DNA of 64,000 bases from Tuctoria greenei. Taxonomy: Eukaryota; Streptophyta; Magnoliopsida; Poales; Poaceae. Under the pieces are notes generated by a model. That model had not been told where the DNA came from and searched no databases. It saw only the letters and a list, made by a program, of their open reading frames with translations. The position numbers and the translations under genes were made by a program. Where the stretch lies: contig JAYESD010000003.1 in assembly GCA_036927565.1 (NCBI GenBank), positions 82,877,311-82,941,310 of the forward strand, read 5' to 3'. Below are positions 1 to 10,086 of the stretch, in pieces. Within the stretch, counting starts at the first letter, position 1. Each line of letters opens with the position of its first letter.

Positions 1-185
1 TAACTTCTCTATGGATCCTAATTATAATTAAGTCATTAGGTAGCAATCTATTCTCAAAAATATGTAAGGTAACATATAAGAACGGGCTCACCTCTGAAAT
101 TAATTGGTGTGTGTGAATCCTATTGATTGCATCTCGTATGCTGAATGGAGTGTTGTGTATATGTATAGGAGTGATGTCCTCATCA

Positions 186-714
186 CGGACTAGTCTGATT
201 TACCTCGGACTAGTCTGATTTCTCTCTGTCTAGAATCGGACAAGTCCTCCCAGAGCGGACTTGTCTGCACAGTCCAGTTTCCGCAGGCCGGACTAGTACG
301 ATATCACCACGGACTAGTCCAATATCTCTCTGACTAAGATTGAACTAGTCCTCCCTAGTGCGGAGTAGTCCTCAGCACTTCACGGTTTGCACGAAGTCGA
401 ACAAGTCCGATATCACAATAGAATAGTTCGATATCTTTCTGACCTAAATCGGACAAGTTTGATATCTGCATGGACTAGTCTGAGAACCTTCTGACTAAAA
501 TCGGACAACTCCTCCAAGTGCGGACTTGTCCTCAATTCACCAAGGGTTTCACCACACCAGACAAGTCCCATATGTGCCGGACTAGTCCGAACATCTTCAG
601 AGACAAAATCAAACTAGTCTGCCCCCAGCTAGACAAGTCCGATAATTCAGGACACTTAGGGTTTCCCACACTCCGCACACCGGACAAGTACGGAGTCCAC
701 CACGGACTAGTCCG
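186..714. repeat. Array of about 18 palindromic CGGACWAGTCCG motifs in Sire-A U3
   Basis: Twelve-base motifs of the form CGGAC(T/A)AGTCCG occur at about 186, 206, 237, 256, 289, 310, 341, 361, 398, 450, 471, 502, 521, 558, 578, 630, 681 and 703. Copies at 578-589 and 703-714 are perfect palindromes; others differ by one to three bases. Several are followed by GATATC or ATATCT. A larger unit (CTGACTAAAATCGG, a motif, a short spacer, a second motif) recurs at about 221, 326 and 489. The array ends about 40 bases before the TATA box. Palindromic motif clusters have been described in Sirevirus U3 regions, so this is probably a promoter-proximal regulatory array. Confidence 0.85.
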
Positions 715-753
715 GACTTTGAAAACTCTAACAGTAACCTTTGGAAACCCTAG

Positions 754-762
754 TATAAATAG
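754..762 (+). promoter_or_regulatory. TATA box of Sire-A LTR
   Basis: TATAAATAG lies in CTAGTATAAATAGAGGTG, directly downstream of the palindrome array. Transcription would be expected to start roughly 30 bases later, near 785-795, marking the U3/R border. Confidence 0.75.
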
Positions 763-1527
763 AGGTGCACGGCCCCTAATAAAAAACTTTTGACCCCTTG
801 CGCCATCACACTATCCAAGAGCCTAGCAAACACGTCTCTCCTCACAATCCAACACAAGAAAGATCAAATCCTTGAGGATTAACCATAGCCAAAGGAGAGA
901 AACATTCTTCACGTCTTGAGCTCTTGGATTTGATTCTCTCACACACTATCGCTGTTTCATTGCTTACTTTTCGAGTGTGTTTGGTGGTGTTTGGATTGAA
1001 AATCTTGGGGAGCCCTCAACTTGTGAGAAGGCCCCTTGAACACGGTTATTCTTACCTCTTTGTGCTTAGTGGAAGATAATCAGCCTCTGTGGCGATTCGA
1101 CGAGGGTAGGGTTTGTGAAGACCCGGTCCTTTTGTGGGCTCCTCAACGTGGATGTAGATTTCCTTTGTGGAGTCGAACCACGGGATAAAAATCATTGTGT
1201 CTTTTGTTCTTGTTCTTAATATTCATTGAAATATTGGGTTTGCTCAATCTAGTTTAATTTATGTTAAAACTTTGAATCTAAATTTAACTTGTGCTACATC
1301 TAGTTTCGTTGAAATAATACACTCTATTTGTAACTCAATTTCCATTGCGTAGAGTTCCTGGATCGAAATCACTGGTCAAATTGATTGATCTAGTCCGCAC
1401 ACACCAGACTAGTTCGCACACAACCGTACTAGTCCGATTTATCGTTGTTTGATCAGTTTGCTAAGTGTCTCAGCTTCCGACTAAAAGCTCAAAAAGCCTA
1501 TTGACCCCCCTCTAGGCTACATTCAAT

Positions 1528-1546
1528 TGGTATCAGAGCAGGTTTC
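1528..1546 (+). other. Sire-A primer binding site (tRNA-iMet type)
   Basis: TGGTATCAGAGCAGGTTTC matches the complement of the plant initiator methionine tRNA 3' end, apart from one missing C after AGAGC. It starts two bases after the LTR end, the usual spacing. Confidence 0.85.
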
Positions 1547-1576
1547 TTCAAAAGAGACTAATCGCTCAAAGAGAAA

Positions 1577-3376
1577 ATGCCGGACATGAAGTATGTGCAC
1601 AAGAACTTCAACCAAGAGAAGGTTGAAGATGAAAAGGCTTAGAAATCGGAGAATCTCCTCAACGCCATCCAAGACATCGAGGATGATGATGAGGAGACGC
1701 TCGAACTCAAGGCGCTCCTAAAGAAGAAAGCTCTCTCCAAAGGGAAAATAAAGATCGAGGACGAGAAGAAGAAGAAGGGGAGTAGTCACACCGACTACTC
1801 TCGATATCCTTTCAACTATGATCGCTTCAATTCAAATGATAATCATTATCTACCAACTCCCCTAGGAAAAGCCCCATACTTTGATGGCAATAATTACTCA
1901 ATGTGGAGGCAGAATATGAAAATGCATCTAATCTCACTTAACCCCAGCTTGTGTCATATAGTGTGTACAGGAATATATATCTCGGATGATGATGAAGAGC
2001 TCACCCCAAGCCATGAGCTAGCGATTCATCAGAACGCTCAAGCCGCGGCAATCATCACATCATCATTGAGTCGAGACGAGTTCACCAAGGTGAACGGACT
2101 TGAAATTGCAAAAGAAATATGGGACACATTACAAACAACACATGAAGGCGATCGTCATGTGCGAGAAGCCAAGATTGAGATGATCGAAGGCGAATTGGGA
2201 AGATTCGCCATAGAAGAAGATGAGTCACTGCAAGACATGTACAATCGGCTGAAGAATCTCATCAACAAGGTTCAAGCATATGGAAACAAGAAGTGGAATG
2301 ATCACGAGGTGGGGAATCTTATTCTTAGGGCCTTCATGCGCCATAATGTTACCCTGTGCTTGATGATTAGAGAAAGCCCCAAGTATCAGAAAATGACCTC
2401 AGATGAATTGCTTGGAAATATTATCAACTTTGAGATGATGGATAAACAAGCCAAGCATGTCAAAGAAATTGCCGATCTCACCTCGGCAAAGAAGAAGGGG
2501 GTCGCCTTGAAGTCCACTTGCAAGCCCTTGTCAAAAGAAGCTCGAAAGACTCAAGAAGAAGATGACAGTGATGATGAGAGAAGCAACGTAGATGAAGAAG
2601 ACATGATCCTATTTATGATGTAATTCAAGTGGATGATGACAAGAAGACAAAGGGGTAGATCGGGAAAATACAATGATAAATCAAGACCAAAGTTGAGGCG
2701 GGCATGCAATAACTGTGGTGAATATGACCACTTTATAGTTGATTGCCCTTATGAAGAAAACAAGAAGAAGACCAAGGAAGCAAAGCCTGAACCCAAGATG
2801 ACCTTCAAGAAGAAAAAGCTAATTGGACAAGCGCATCTAGGAAAGGAGTGGGACTCAAATGATGAGTCCACATCCGAAGAGGAAGAGGAGATGGGTAGCA
2901 TGGCCATCGAGAAGGCAACCATGAAATCCACCCTTTTCCCAACTATCGGCACATGGAAGGGCAATGACACATGCCTATTGGCAAAGGAAGGTAAAAGAAA
3001 GGTAACAACAAAATCTTCCTCCTTGCATTCTTTTAATAGTGATAGTGATAACTATAGTGATGATGAAGATATGATAGTTGGCTTAGATAAGAAAACTGCC
3101 GCTGAAATGAAATTATTGATGGACATGCTTGTTAATAGGGAGGGGCTAATTGATCATCAAGAAGATATGATCATCCTACAAAAGGAAGAGTATCTCAAGA
3201 TCAATGAGCTCCTTGATCTTGAAAAGGAGAGAAGCAAGTCACTAGAATAGAGTTAGCTTCAAGCAAGGAAGCTTGATTGAAGTTAAGCGACTCAAATGTT
3301 ATCATCAAGGATGAACTTGCTAACTTAACCAAAGTTAACAAGATCCTTAAGGTACAAGTTGAGTCACTCAAGCAAA
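1577..3376 (+). pseudogene. gag: Sire-A gag (nucleocapsid/capsid polyprotein), broken
   Basis: The start at 1577 is the first ATG after the primer site. One frame runs through in-frame stops at 1640 (TAG), 2621 (TAA) and 3248 (TAG). Residues after 1850 read GKAPYFDGNNYSMWRQNM, the typical start of the copia capsid domain (UBN2/DUF4219-like). The capsid helices follow to about 2500 and an acidic stretch to 2620. A canonical CX2CX4HX4C knuckle (CNNCGEYDHFIVDC) lies at about 2705-2746. The acidic, Glu/Lys-rich tail has coiled-coil character and is cut by Tekay at 3381; the same tail resumes at 14954. Gag would form virus-like particles and package the RNA. The stops make this copy non-functional. 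Confidence 0.85.
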
Positions 3377-3381
3377 GTGAC

Positions 3382-6100
3382 TGTAACACCCTCAATTTTT
3401 GCATCATGCATCGCATTGCATATATATTCATGCATTAAACATTAATAGAGGAAAAGAAATAAAAATAGCGTAAAACATGTATTAGGGAATAAATATAAAA
3501 TAATAATAATATATAAAAAAGAAGTATATATAAATAAATCATTTATAATAATAAATATATATACATATATAAAAAATATAATAAAATAAATAATGAATAA
3601 ATAAAATGAATAAGATAAATAAAATAAATAAAAATAATAAAATATATTATAAAGAAAAAGAAAAAAAAAGAAAAAAAAGAAAAAAAAAGAGAAAGGGGCC
3701 ACTGCCGGCCAGGCCAACCGGCCCAGCCCGCAGCGCCCCGGCATCCCGCGCCACGCAGCCGACCGACGCAGCGCGCTCCCGCGCGAGGCCGACCGCTTGC
3801 ACCCGATGCGCCGGGCCCCACCCAGCAGCCCCGCTCGCCCGACGGCCGAACCCGCCGACCGCGCCTGCGCCCTGGGACCCGCGCCGCCTGCCGCTGGCTC
3901 GAAACCGAGCCGCCCGCCGTGCCCTGGCCCACCCCGACAGAACCGCGCAGCCGCCTGGCCCCGACTCCCGACCGATCACGCGCGCTCGCATGCTTGGCCC
4001 CCGCGCGTTGACTCACCCGATGCGCCCGTACCGCCGGCTCCCGGAACCGACTCGGCCCCCGATCGAGTCCCCCCGCGCCTATAAAAAAAGACCGAAGCCC
4101 TAGGGTTTTTTCCCCGATCCCAACAGCATGCCACCGCCTTCGAAAGAAGCCGCTGGTACAGAAGCAAAAAAGGAGTCCAGAGACCTGTGCCGCCAGGGAA
4201 AAGAGGGGAAGGAGAGGAAGAAAAGGAGAAGGGCGCCACCGTTCGTCGGAGACTGTCGTCGCCATCGCGTCACCGTCGTTGTGCCGCCGGAGGACGCATC
4301 TACTTCGTCAACGCATCGTCCCCATCCCGCGATCATCGAAGCCATCGCATCTACGGTAGGCCATGTTCCCGATGCAAATTTTAGCGATCATATTGAACCT
4401 AATAGGCGTGATTTGATCGTAGTTGTGTCATCTTTTTAATTTCAGCAGCATTTATTCCCGGTAAAACCCCCGTAAACTCATATGAACACGTATGAACTCG
4501 TCACACCTAATTAATAAACAACCGTAGTTAATTAATTATTGAATTGTGCATGCATGCATGTCATTGCATGATGATTATTTTGTGCATCATATTGAATTGT
4601 ATGTATTTTATTGTATGTATGATCACGCGTAGAGGAACGTGCTCAAGAGGCCGCATACGAGGATTTCCAAAATCAAGACTTTGAAGCGCTTGAGCAACCC
4701 CATCCGTCGGAGCAAGGCAAGTGTCCTTGAGGCATATTGATCCTGTTTCTAGAATAAATGTTTTGTTTGCGAACTTGCATGCTTGTGTCAAATTGATGGG
4801 AATCCTATGGTAGGAAGTTTACTAGTTTTGTTTGACCATCCTTGTCACCTAGAATTTATTGTAGAGAGTCGGGAAGGGTTTTTACCTTTTTGCTTCGCTT
4901 AATTAATTGGGATGGCAAACAACACTACACATTTAATTATGCATCAATGATATTCTGGTTAATGTGAACTGGTCAATACGATGGGTGATCTAAGCAAGCC
5001 TGGTATGTGGATGGGTTGGATGTTATGGTGGTTTGCTTGCCTTAGATCCAAGGACCGGTTCATGCGAGAATATGCCAGGTCAACAGTGCCACCACAAGGC
5101 CAAGTATGGGTGCGGCGTAGCTGAATAATTAGGAGCGCTGCTAGTATTGTATGGACCATTGGATGGCGTGGGGAATGGGAGTCGAGGAGGACTGCCCTGG
5201 GATCCGCATGGCACACGAGGGGGCCCGTGGGTGGGAGAATAGAGATTCAAGCCTGCCGGTGAAATCTTAGTGGGCCCGTACATAGTAGTAGTCCCTTTTA
5301 AAAGGCTATTTTGTGATCTCTTGGCCACGCACCTACGGAAGTGTGAGATGGCATAATGGGGGTTTCTTAGTCATCGAAAGGTGATGAAATCACAAACATG
5401 TGGGTAAAGTGGTACAACCTCTGCAGAGTGTTAAAACTATCATGATAGCCGTGCTCCCGGTTATGAGCGCCTGGATGACCTACATGATTAGAGTTGGAAG
5501 ATGGGTTTTGGGATGGTTATGGTTTGGTAATGGTTTATGGATTATGGTCATAGATATGAATTTGAGTTCTGGTAACTGAACATGGATAGTGATAATGTTG
5601 GCAATAATTGGATATGGTTTATATTTTGTTAATATGATGGTTATGATGGGATTGTTTCACATAGACATAGTATAATGCTTTTCAAATGTTTTACTGTACT
5701 TTTCAGCACTTAGCCATTATTACATTCGTCATTTGAATAAGCCACATGTCATACTTTCCACACTTGCTGAGTACGACATGTACTCACCCTTGCAATCCCC
5801 CCCCCCCCAAACAGCTACTGGAGACAATTGGGAGTACCCTGAGGATCACGTGGAGTACTACGTTGCGTACCGCCGTCAATTGCCTGTGGATTGGAGTCGT
5901 GCTGTTTAGTTATTTTCCGCTGCATTATTTAGAATTTTATCATTCGTGAACTATTGGATTATTGTAATAAAGTACTTATTTATTAGTTAAGACGTGGTTA
6001 AATTCTGTATATCGTTTGTGATGCAACCGTATATGTGTGATGAACTTCCTGGGCACACATATGCGTTACGCTTGGTTCATATTTGGAACCGGGTGTCACA
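3382..6100 (+). repeat. Tekay 5' LTR (2719 bp)
   Basis: It begins TGTAACACCC and ends GGGTGTCACA. Composition changes sharply: 3440-3690 is almost pure A/T ending in a long purine run, and 3695-4080 is strongly GC-rich. A TATA box (4080-4088) sits at the end of the GC block, so U3 is about 730 bp and R plus U5 nearly 2 kb. Clusters of CATGCA (RY-type) motifs lie at 3400-3435 and 4546-4568. A 10-base C run lies near 5800. The open frames inside, on both strands, are shadows without homology to element proteins. Confidence 0.95.
4080..4111 (+). promoter_or_regulatory. Tekay TATA box with downstream telo-box
   Basis: TATAAAAAA (4080-4088) follows the GC-rich block. TAGGGTTT, the reverse complement of the plant telo-box AAACCCTA, lies at 4101-4108, about where transcription should start. 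The 3' LTR preserves both (12930-12938 and 12951-12958). Confidence 0.7.
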
Positions 6101-6103
6101 AAT

Positions 6104-6117
6104 TGGTGTCAGAGCCG
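6104..6117 (+). other. Tekay primer binding site
   Basis: TGGTGTCAGAGCC lies four bases after the LTR end. It matches the initiator methionine tRNA primer consensus TGGTATCAGAGCC with one change. The leader at 6118-6509 is T-rich with repeated TGCTGCTG runs and holds no supported gene. It ends in a polypyrimidine tract and AG like a 3' splice site. Confidence 0.8.
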
Positions 6118-6509
6118 CGTTGACCGTAGGACGCAAGCCTAGGTAGAATGGACACTCTAGAACACTTAGGAACACTCTTCTAATCTGCTATTTTCGAAAA
6201 TTTTTGCTGCTGTTTTGTTCCCTTATTTTCAGCCGCAAAAAGTATTGATCGCTGCTGCGTTTTTGATAAAAATTTTCAGAAGTGAGCAATATTAAGTGCT
6301 GCTGTTTTGCTGCTGAAATTTCCGCGAAAAAAGTGTGTTTTGCTGCTGTTATGTGTGGGTAAAATTATTGTGTCGGCTGCTGTATTTTTCTCAATCTTTT
6401 CGTTTTTTTGGAACCGCTGCACCGCTCTTTTTCCGCCATTTTAGCTGCTGCAATTTTCAGATTTGTATTCCGTTATTTTTTTCCTCTAATGTATCCTTGT
6501 TTTCTGTAG

Positions 6510-7362
6510 ATGGCCCGCACCAAGACAACCCCTGTAAGTCGACCGGTGGACTTGTGCCCCCGCGTAGGTTGGCCAGTCGCTCTCCGGCCGTCGACACCCG
6601 TCACCCCATGGTGATCCGTTCTGACGGCAGGGCCGCAGGACAACTGCGACATCGTCTCCGTGCCCTACTCCGCAGGCTGGCTACCGTCACCACAACCTCT
6701 CGCTCTCCTACCACACCACTGGAGTGCAGCGCCCTGGCAGGAAGGAGTGGAGCTGCAAGATCTATATCTACTATGGTGATGAGTTGGTGAAGACCCATAG
6801 CAGTCCTGCTTGGAGGAGCTCCCGCCGATCTGCGGAGCAGGATGCTAGCTGGGAAGCAGTCACCTTTTGGAGTCACGCCCGCCGTTTCCGTCTAGAGGAC
6901 ACGGTGCACGCCTTCGTTCCGCAGCGTCCCAGTGGCACCGCGCGCTTCGTCTCCAGGCACGTGGAGGGACCCCTGGACCTCCCGCAGTCTCGTCAAACTG
7001 TTGACGACGTGGCCCAGCTCAGTGCCCGACTTCAGAGGGTGCAGCAGGAGATTCAGGATGGACGCGACCTCGCCCAGCGCCACGAGGCGATAATCAGGAG
7101 GTATCGTTGGATCACCGACGAGGACCCGGACGACTACGCGTCTGACACCCCGACGTGGACCCCAGACTCCCCAGACCATCGCAACGGCCAACGTGAGTCA
7201 TCTTTTGAGGAGTCCTCTGACGAGGAGCCTTCCAGTGTGGCGTCTACCACACCACCGCCGCCTGCTGCCTCACCACCACAGGACCCCGAGGACCCCGAGG
7301 ACCCCGATGACGACGACGACAACGACGAGGACCCGGAGGAGTTTCCGCTTGATGACGAGTAG
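6510..7362 (+). pseudogene. Tekay extra ORF upstream of gag, with histone H3 tail-like N terminus
   Basis: An ATG at 6510 directly follows a splice-acceptor-like TTGTTTTCTGTAG. It encodes MARTKTTP; from 6536 the +2 frame continues KSTGGLVPPRRLASRS. The two segments abut with one base missing and align with residues 1-23 of histone H3 (ARTKQTARKSTGGKAPRK and onward), including K4 and the KSTGG after K9. A second frame change leads into a 212-residue frame (6724-7362). That part has an aromatic patch (YIYYGDELV), a basic middle and a very acidic Asp/Glu/Pro-rich tail. The body resembles no protein I recognise. It sits between primer site and gag, on the same strand. Two frameshifts make this copy a pseudogene; an intact relative would be needed to define the protein. 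Confidence 0.6.
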
Positions 7363-7668
7363 TCCTCGACATATGCCACGACTCAAGGATAGGCACACCC
7401 TCATTAGTTAAATAAGAGCGACGTAGACGTACTTGTGTGACCTTGAGTTGTATTACTTCTTTTATGATTTTTGTCAATTTTGTTTGGTGCTTGTTTGAGT
7501 GTTTGTGTGCTTAGTAGAGAGTTGTGGAATGCTTCGGCACTTGTCCACATACCCATATAGGTCTATATTAATAAAGGATTATTTAGTGACACATACCTTG
7601 ATGCATATAGCTGTGACGTTCTTTCCAAATTCTAAATCCTTCTGTCCCCACCTCTCTTCCGCCAACAG
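7363..7668 (+). other. Spacer between extra ORF and gag of Tekay, ending in a splice-acceptor-like site
   Basis: This 306-base T-rich stretch has no supported gene. It ends with a polypyrimidine tract and CGCCAACAG immediately before the gag ATG. This would allow gag to be translated from a spliced RNA lacking the upstream ORF. Splicing is an inference from sequence alone. Confidence 0.45.
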
Positions 7669-10086
7669 ATGGTGAGAACTCGTAACCAGAGGGATGCCAA
7701 CGATGAGGAGGAGCGCAATGAAGTACCTCAGAACAACCAGGGACATGCTCATGGAGCTATCAATATTGAACAACTGTTAGCTATGCAGAACCAGCTCATG
7801 CAGACCATGGTACAGACCATGGGACAGCTGCAAGCTAGCAACAACAATCAGCCTCATATACCACCCCCGCCACCACCCCAGCCTCCTCACAACCGTTTGG
7901 GAGAGTTCATGAGGACCAGACCGCCTACCTTTGCACAAGCCACAGACCCAATGGAAGCTGATGATTGGCTGAAGTCCGTTGAGAAGAAACTTGCTATTGT
8001 CCAGTGCACTGATAGGGAGAAGGTTCTCTTTGCATCACACCAACTAGTTGGAGCAGCCGCTGACTGGTGGGAAGCTCTTTGCAACGCTCATGATAATCAG
8101 GAGGCAATCACTTGGGCTGAGTTTAAGCAGAGTCTCCGTTCCCACTATGTAACTGAAGGAGTTATGATACTGAGAAGACAAGACTTTGAAAATCTCAGGC
8201 AAGGAAGGATGAGCGTGAGTGAGTATCTCAACAAATTCACTCAATTATCAAGATATGCTCCAGAAGACATCAAAACTGATAGTAGGAAGCAGTATCTGTT
8301 TATGAGGGGTCTCAACAATGAAATTCAAGTCCAGTTGCTCAATACTAATTATCCAAACTTCCAAAAGCTTGTTGACAAGGCTACTGTGGTTGAGAACAAG
8401 ATTCGTGAGATGGAGCAGGACAACAAGAGGAAGATGCCACATCATGGACCGCAGCAAGGAAGCAATGTTCGCCCCCGCTATGCACCACCTACTGCACCAC
8501 ACTACAACCCATCTGCTCCTGTATACCGCGCTTCTTATCCGCCCTGCCCAAATCAGCCACCGCAGCAACGCCCCGCCATGCAAGCGCCTCGCTATCCCGT
8601 GCCACCTGCGCCGCGTCCTAACATGGCGGCAAATGCTCAAAACCAGTTGCGCCCAAACTTCCCTAATGCTACGGGTGGTAAGACATGCTATGTTTTTGGA
8701 GAGCCCGGACACTTTGCAAGTCAATGTCCTAGAAGGAACAATGGACCTATGAACAATGCACCAAGGCCAAAACACCAGCGACCAAATGGAGGAGCACCAC
8801 AAGGCAACCGTGGACAGCAGAATTTTTCTCGTGGCAATGTGAATCATGTCTCTACTGAGGAAGCACAGCAAGCTAATGACGTCGTGATTGGTATGTTTCT
8901 CGCCAACTCCAACCCCGCGACTGTTTTATTTGATTCGGGAGCATCTCATTCATTCATCTCGTCAAAGTATGTTGCCAAGTACAATTTGGCTATCTCTCAT
9001 ATGAAGCAAACTATGCTAGTAAGTTCTCCTGGCGGAGAGATGAGGACAAATATAGTATGTCCGAAAGTAAGCATTAAAATAAGGGGGGTAGACTTTCTCG
9101 CAAACCTCATAGTCTTGGACTCCCAAGGAATAGACATAATACTTGCAATGGACTGGTTGAGCAAGTATAATGGAGTCATTCAATGTGCCGAGAGGATTGT
9201 GCAGTTGACGAGTGAACATGGTACACGCATCGAAGTTGATGCAGCCCAACCTGCAAGAGAGAAAGCGATGCTGAATCACGTGGAAGAAGTGACATTGGAA
9301 AGCATTCTGATCGTTCACGAGTACCCGGATGTGTTTCCAGATGAGTTGCCAGGTATGCCACCTGATCGTGACATAGAATTCGCCATTGAGTTGATACCCA
9401 GAACTGCACCTATAACTAAGAGGCCGTATAGGATGCCTCCTAAGGAATTAGCAGAGCTCAAGAAGCAAATTCAAGAGCAGCTAGAGAAGGGTTTTATACG
9501 CCCAAGCTCATCCCCGTGGGGAGCCCCAGTGCTCTTCGTAGATAAGAAGGATGGAACCCAGAGGATGTGTGTGGACTATAGGTCTCTCAACGAAGTGACA
9601 ATTAAGAACAAGTACTCACTGCCCCGTATCGAGGATTTGTTCGACCAAATGAAGGGTGCCTGTATCTTCTCCAAGATCGACTTTCGTTCAGGATACTTCC
9701 AAATGAAGATTAGACCATCGGATATACCCAAGACAGCATTTCGGACACGATATGGATCTTATGAGGACACCGTCATGTCATTTGGATTGACGAACGCGCC
9801 TGCGTACTTTATGTATCTCATGAACAAGGTCTTCATGGAATATCTGGATAAGTTCGTTGTAGTGTTCATCGATGATATTATGATCTACTCGAAGGATGAG
9901 AAGGAACATGAGGAACACTTGAAGCTTACATTGCAGAAGCTACGGGAACACCAATTGTATGCCAAGTTCAGTAAATGTCAATTCTGGTTACGGGAAGTTT
10001 CTTTCTTAGGCCATATTATTTTCGGAGGAGGAGTATCAGTTGACCCAGGGAAGGTGAGAGATGTGCTTAAGTGGGAACCGCCATAG
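7669..10086 (+). CDS. gag-pol: Tekay gag-protease-RT, 805 codons open, ended by premature TAG
   Basis: The start ATG (MVRTRNQRD) follows CAACAG. The capsid domain spans about residues 85-240 (with DDWLKSVEKKL and AADWWEAL), followed by a Pro/Gln-rich linker. The zinc knuckle near residue 340 reads CYVFGEPGHFASQC, so its second Cys is replaced by Phe. The retropepsin active site is DSGASHSFI (Asp codon at 8932). RT motifs include RMCVDYRSLNEVTIKNKYSLP and the catalytic FIDD (9865-9876). The frame ends at TAG 10084-10086, where related elements read through as PxNVKEIRSFLG; the same frame continues at 10087. The single-frame gag-pol layout is normal for chromoviruses. RT is otherwise well preserved. 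Confidence 0.9.
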   Translation: MVRTRNQRDANDEEERNEVPQNNQGHAHGAINIEQLLAMQNQLMQTMVQTMGQLQASNNNQPHIPPPPPPQPPHNRLGEFMRTRPPTFAQATDPMEADDWLKSVEKKLAIVQCTDREKVLFASHQLVGAAADWWEALCNAHDNQEAITWAEFKQSLRSHYVTEGVMILRRQDFENLRQGRMSVSEYLNKFTQLSRYAPEDIKTDSRKQYLFMRGLNNEIQVQLLNTNYPNFQKLVDKATVVENKIREMEQDNKRKMPHHGPQQGSNVRPRYAPPTAPHYNPSAPVYRASYPPCPNQPPQQRPAMQAPRYPVPPAPRPNMAANAQNQLRPNFPNATGGKTCYVFGEPGHFASQCPRRNNGPMNNAPRPKHQRPNGGAPQGNRGQQNFSRGNVNHVSTEEAQQANDVVIGMFLANSNPATVLFDSGASHSFISSKYVAKYNLAISHMKQTMLVSSPGGEMRTNIVCPKVSIKIRGVDFLANLIVLDSQGIDIILAMDWLSKYNGVIQCAERIVQLTSEHGTRIEVDAAQPAREKAMLNHVEEVTLESILIVHEYPDVFPDELPGMPPDRDIEFAIELIPRTAPITKRPYRMPPKELAELKKQIQEQLEKGFIRPSSSPWGAPVLFVDKKDGTQRMCVDYRSLNEVTIKNKYSLPRIEDLFDQMKGACIFSKIDFRSGYFQMKIRPSDIPKTAFRTRYGSYEDTVMSFGLTNAPAYFMYLMNKVFMEYLDKFVVVFIDDIMIYSKDEKEHEEHLKLTLQKLREHQLYAKFSKCQFWLREVSFLGHIIFGGGVSVDPGKVRDVLKWEPP

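Larger units (their letters stand above)
1..1525 (+). repeat. Sire-A 5' LTR (left edge uncertain)
   Basis: The sequence ends with CTACATTCA immediately before a tRNA-iMet-type primer site, as a copia 5' LTR should. U3 holds the palindrome array (186-714) and a TATA box (754-762); R and U5 follow to about 1525. Two more motif copies lie in U5 near 1402-1435. The element may begin inside the first 150 bases or to the left of the window. The first 180 bases show no recognisable motif and could include flanking DNA. Confidence 0.7.

Noticed and set aside
186..714. CRISPR-like appearance of the regularly repeated motif array
   Set aside because: Repeats are 12 bases, imperfect and unevenly spaced inside a plant retrotransposon LTR with a TATA box. 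A regulatory array fits; a CRISPR does not.
518..793. 91-codon frame in Sire-A LTR
   Set aside because: It is a translation of the palindrome array and TATA region, with no similarity to any gene.
3442..4345. Several long frames on both strands in the GC-rich and A/T parts of the Tekay LTR, repeated at 12474-13289
   Set aside because: They overlap each other in many frames, are composition-driven (poly-Phe/Tyr from A/T runs, Arg/Pro/Ala from GC) and lie in LTR DNA. Nothing resembles a protein family.
4959..5328. Minus-strand frames of 85 and 82 codons conserved at 13811-14180
   Set aside because: Conservation is explained by the two LTRs being copies of one sequence. There is no independent evidence of coding.
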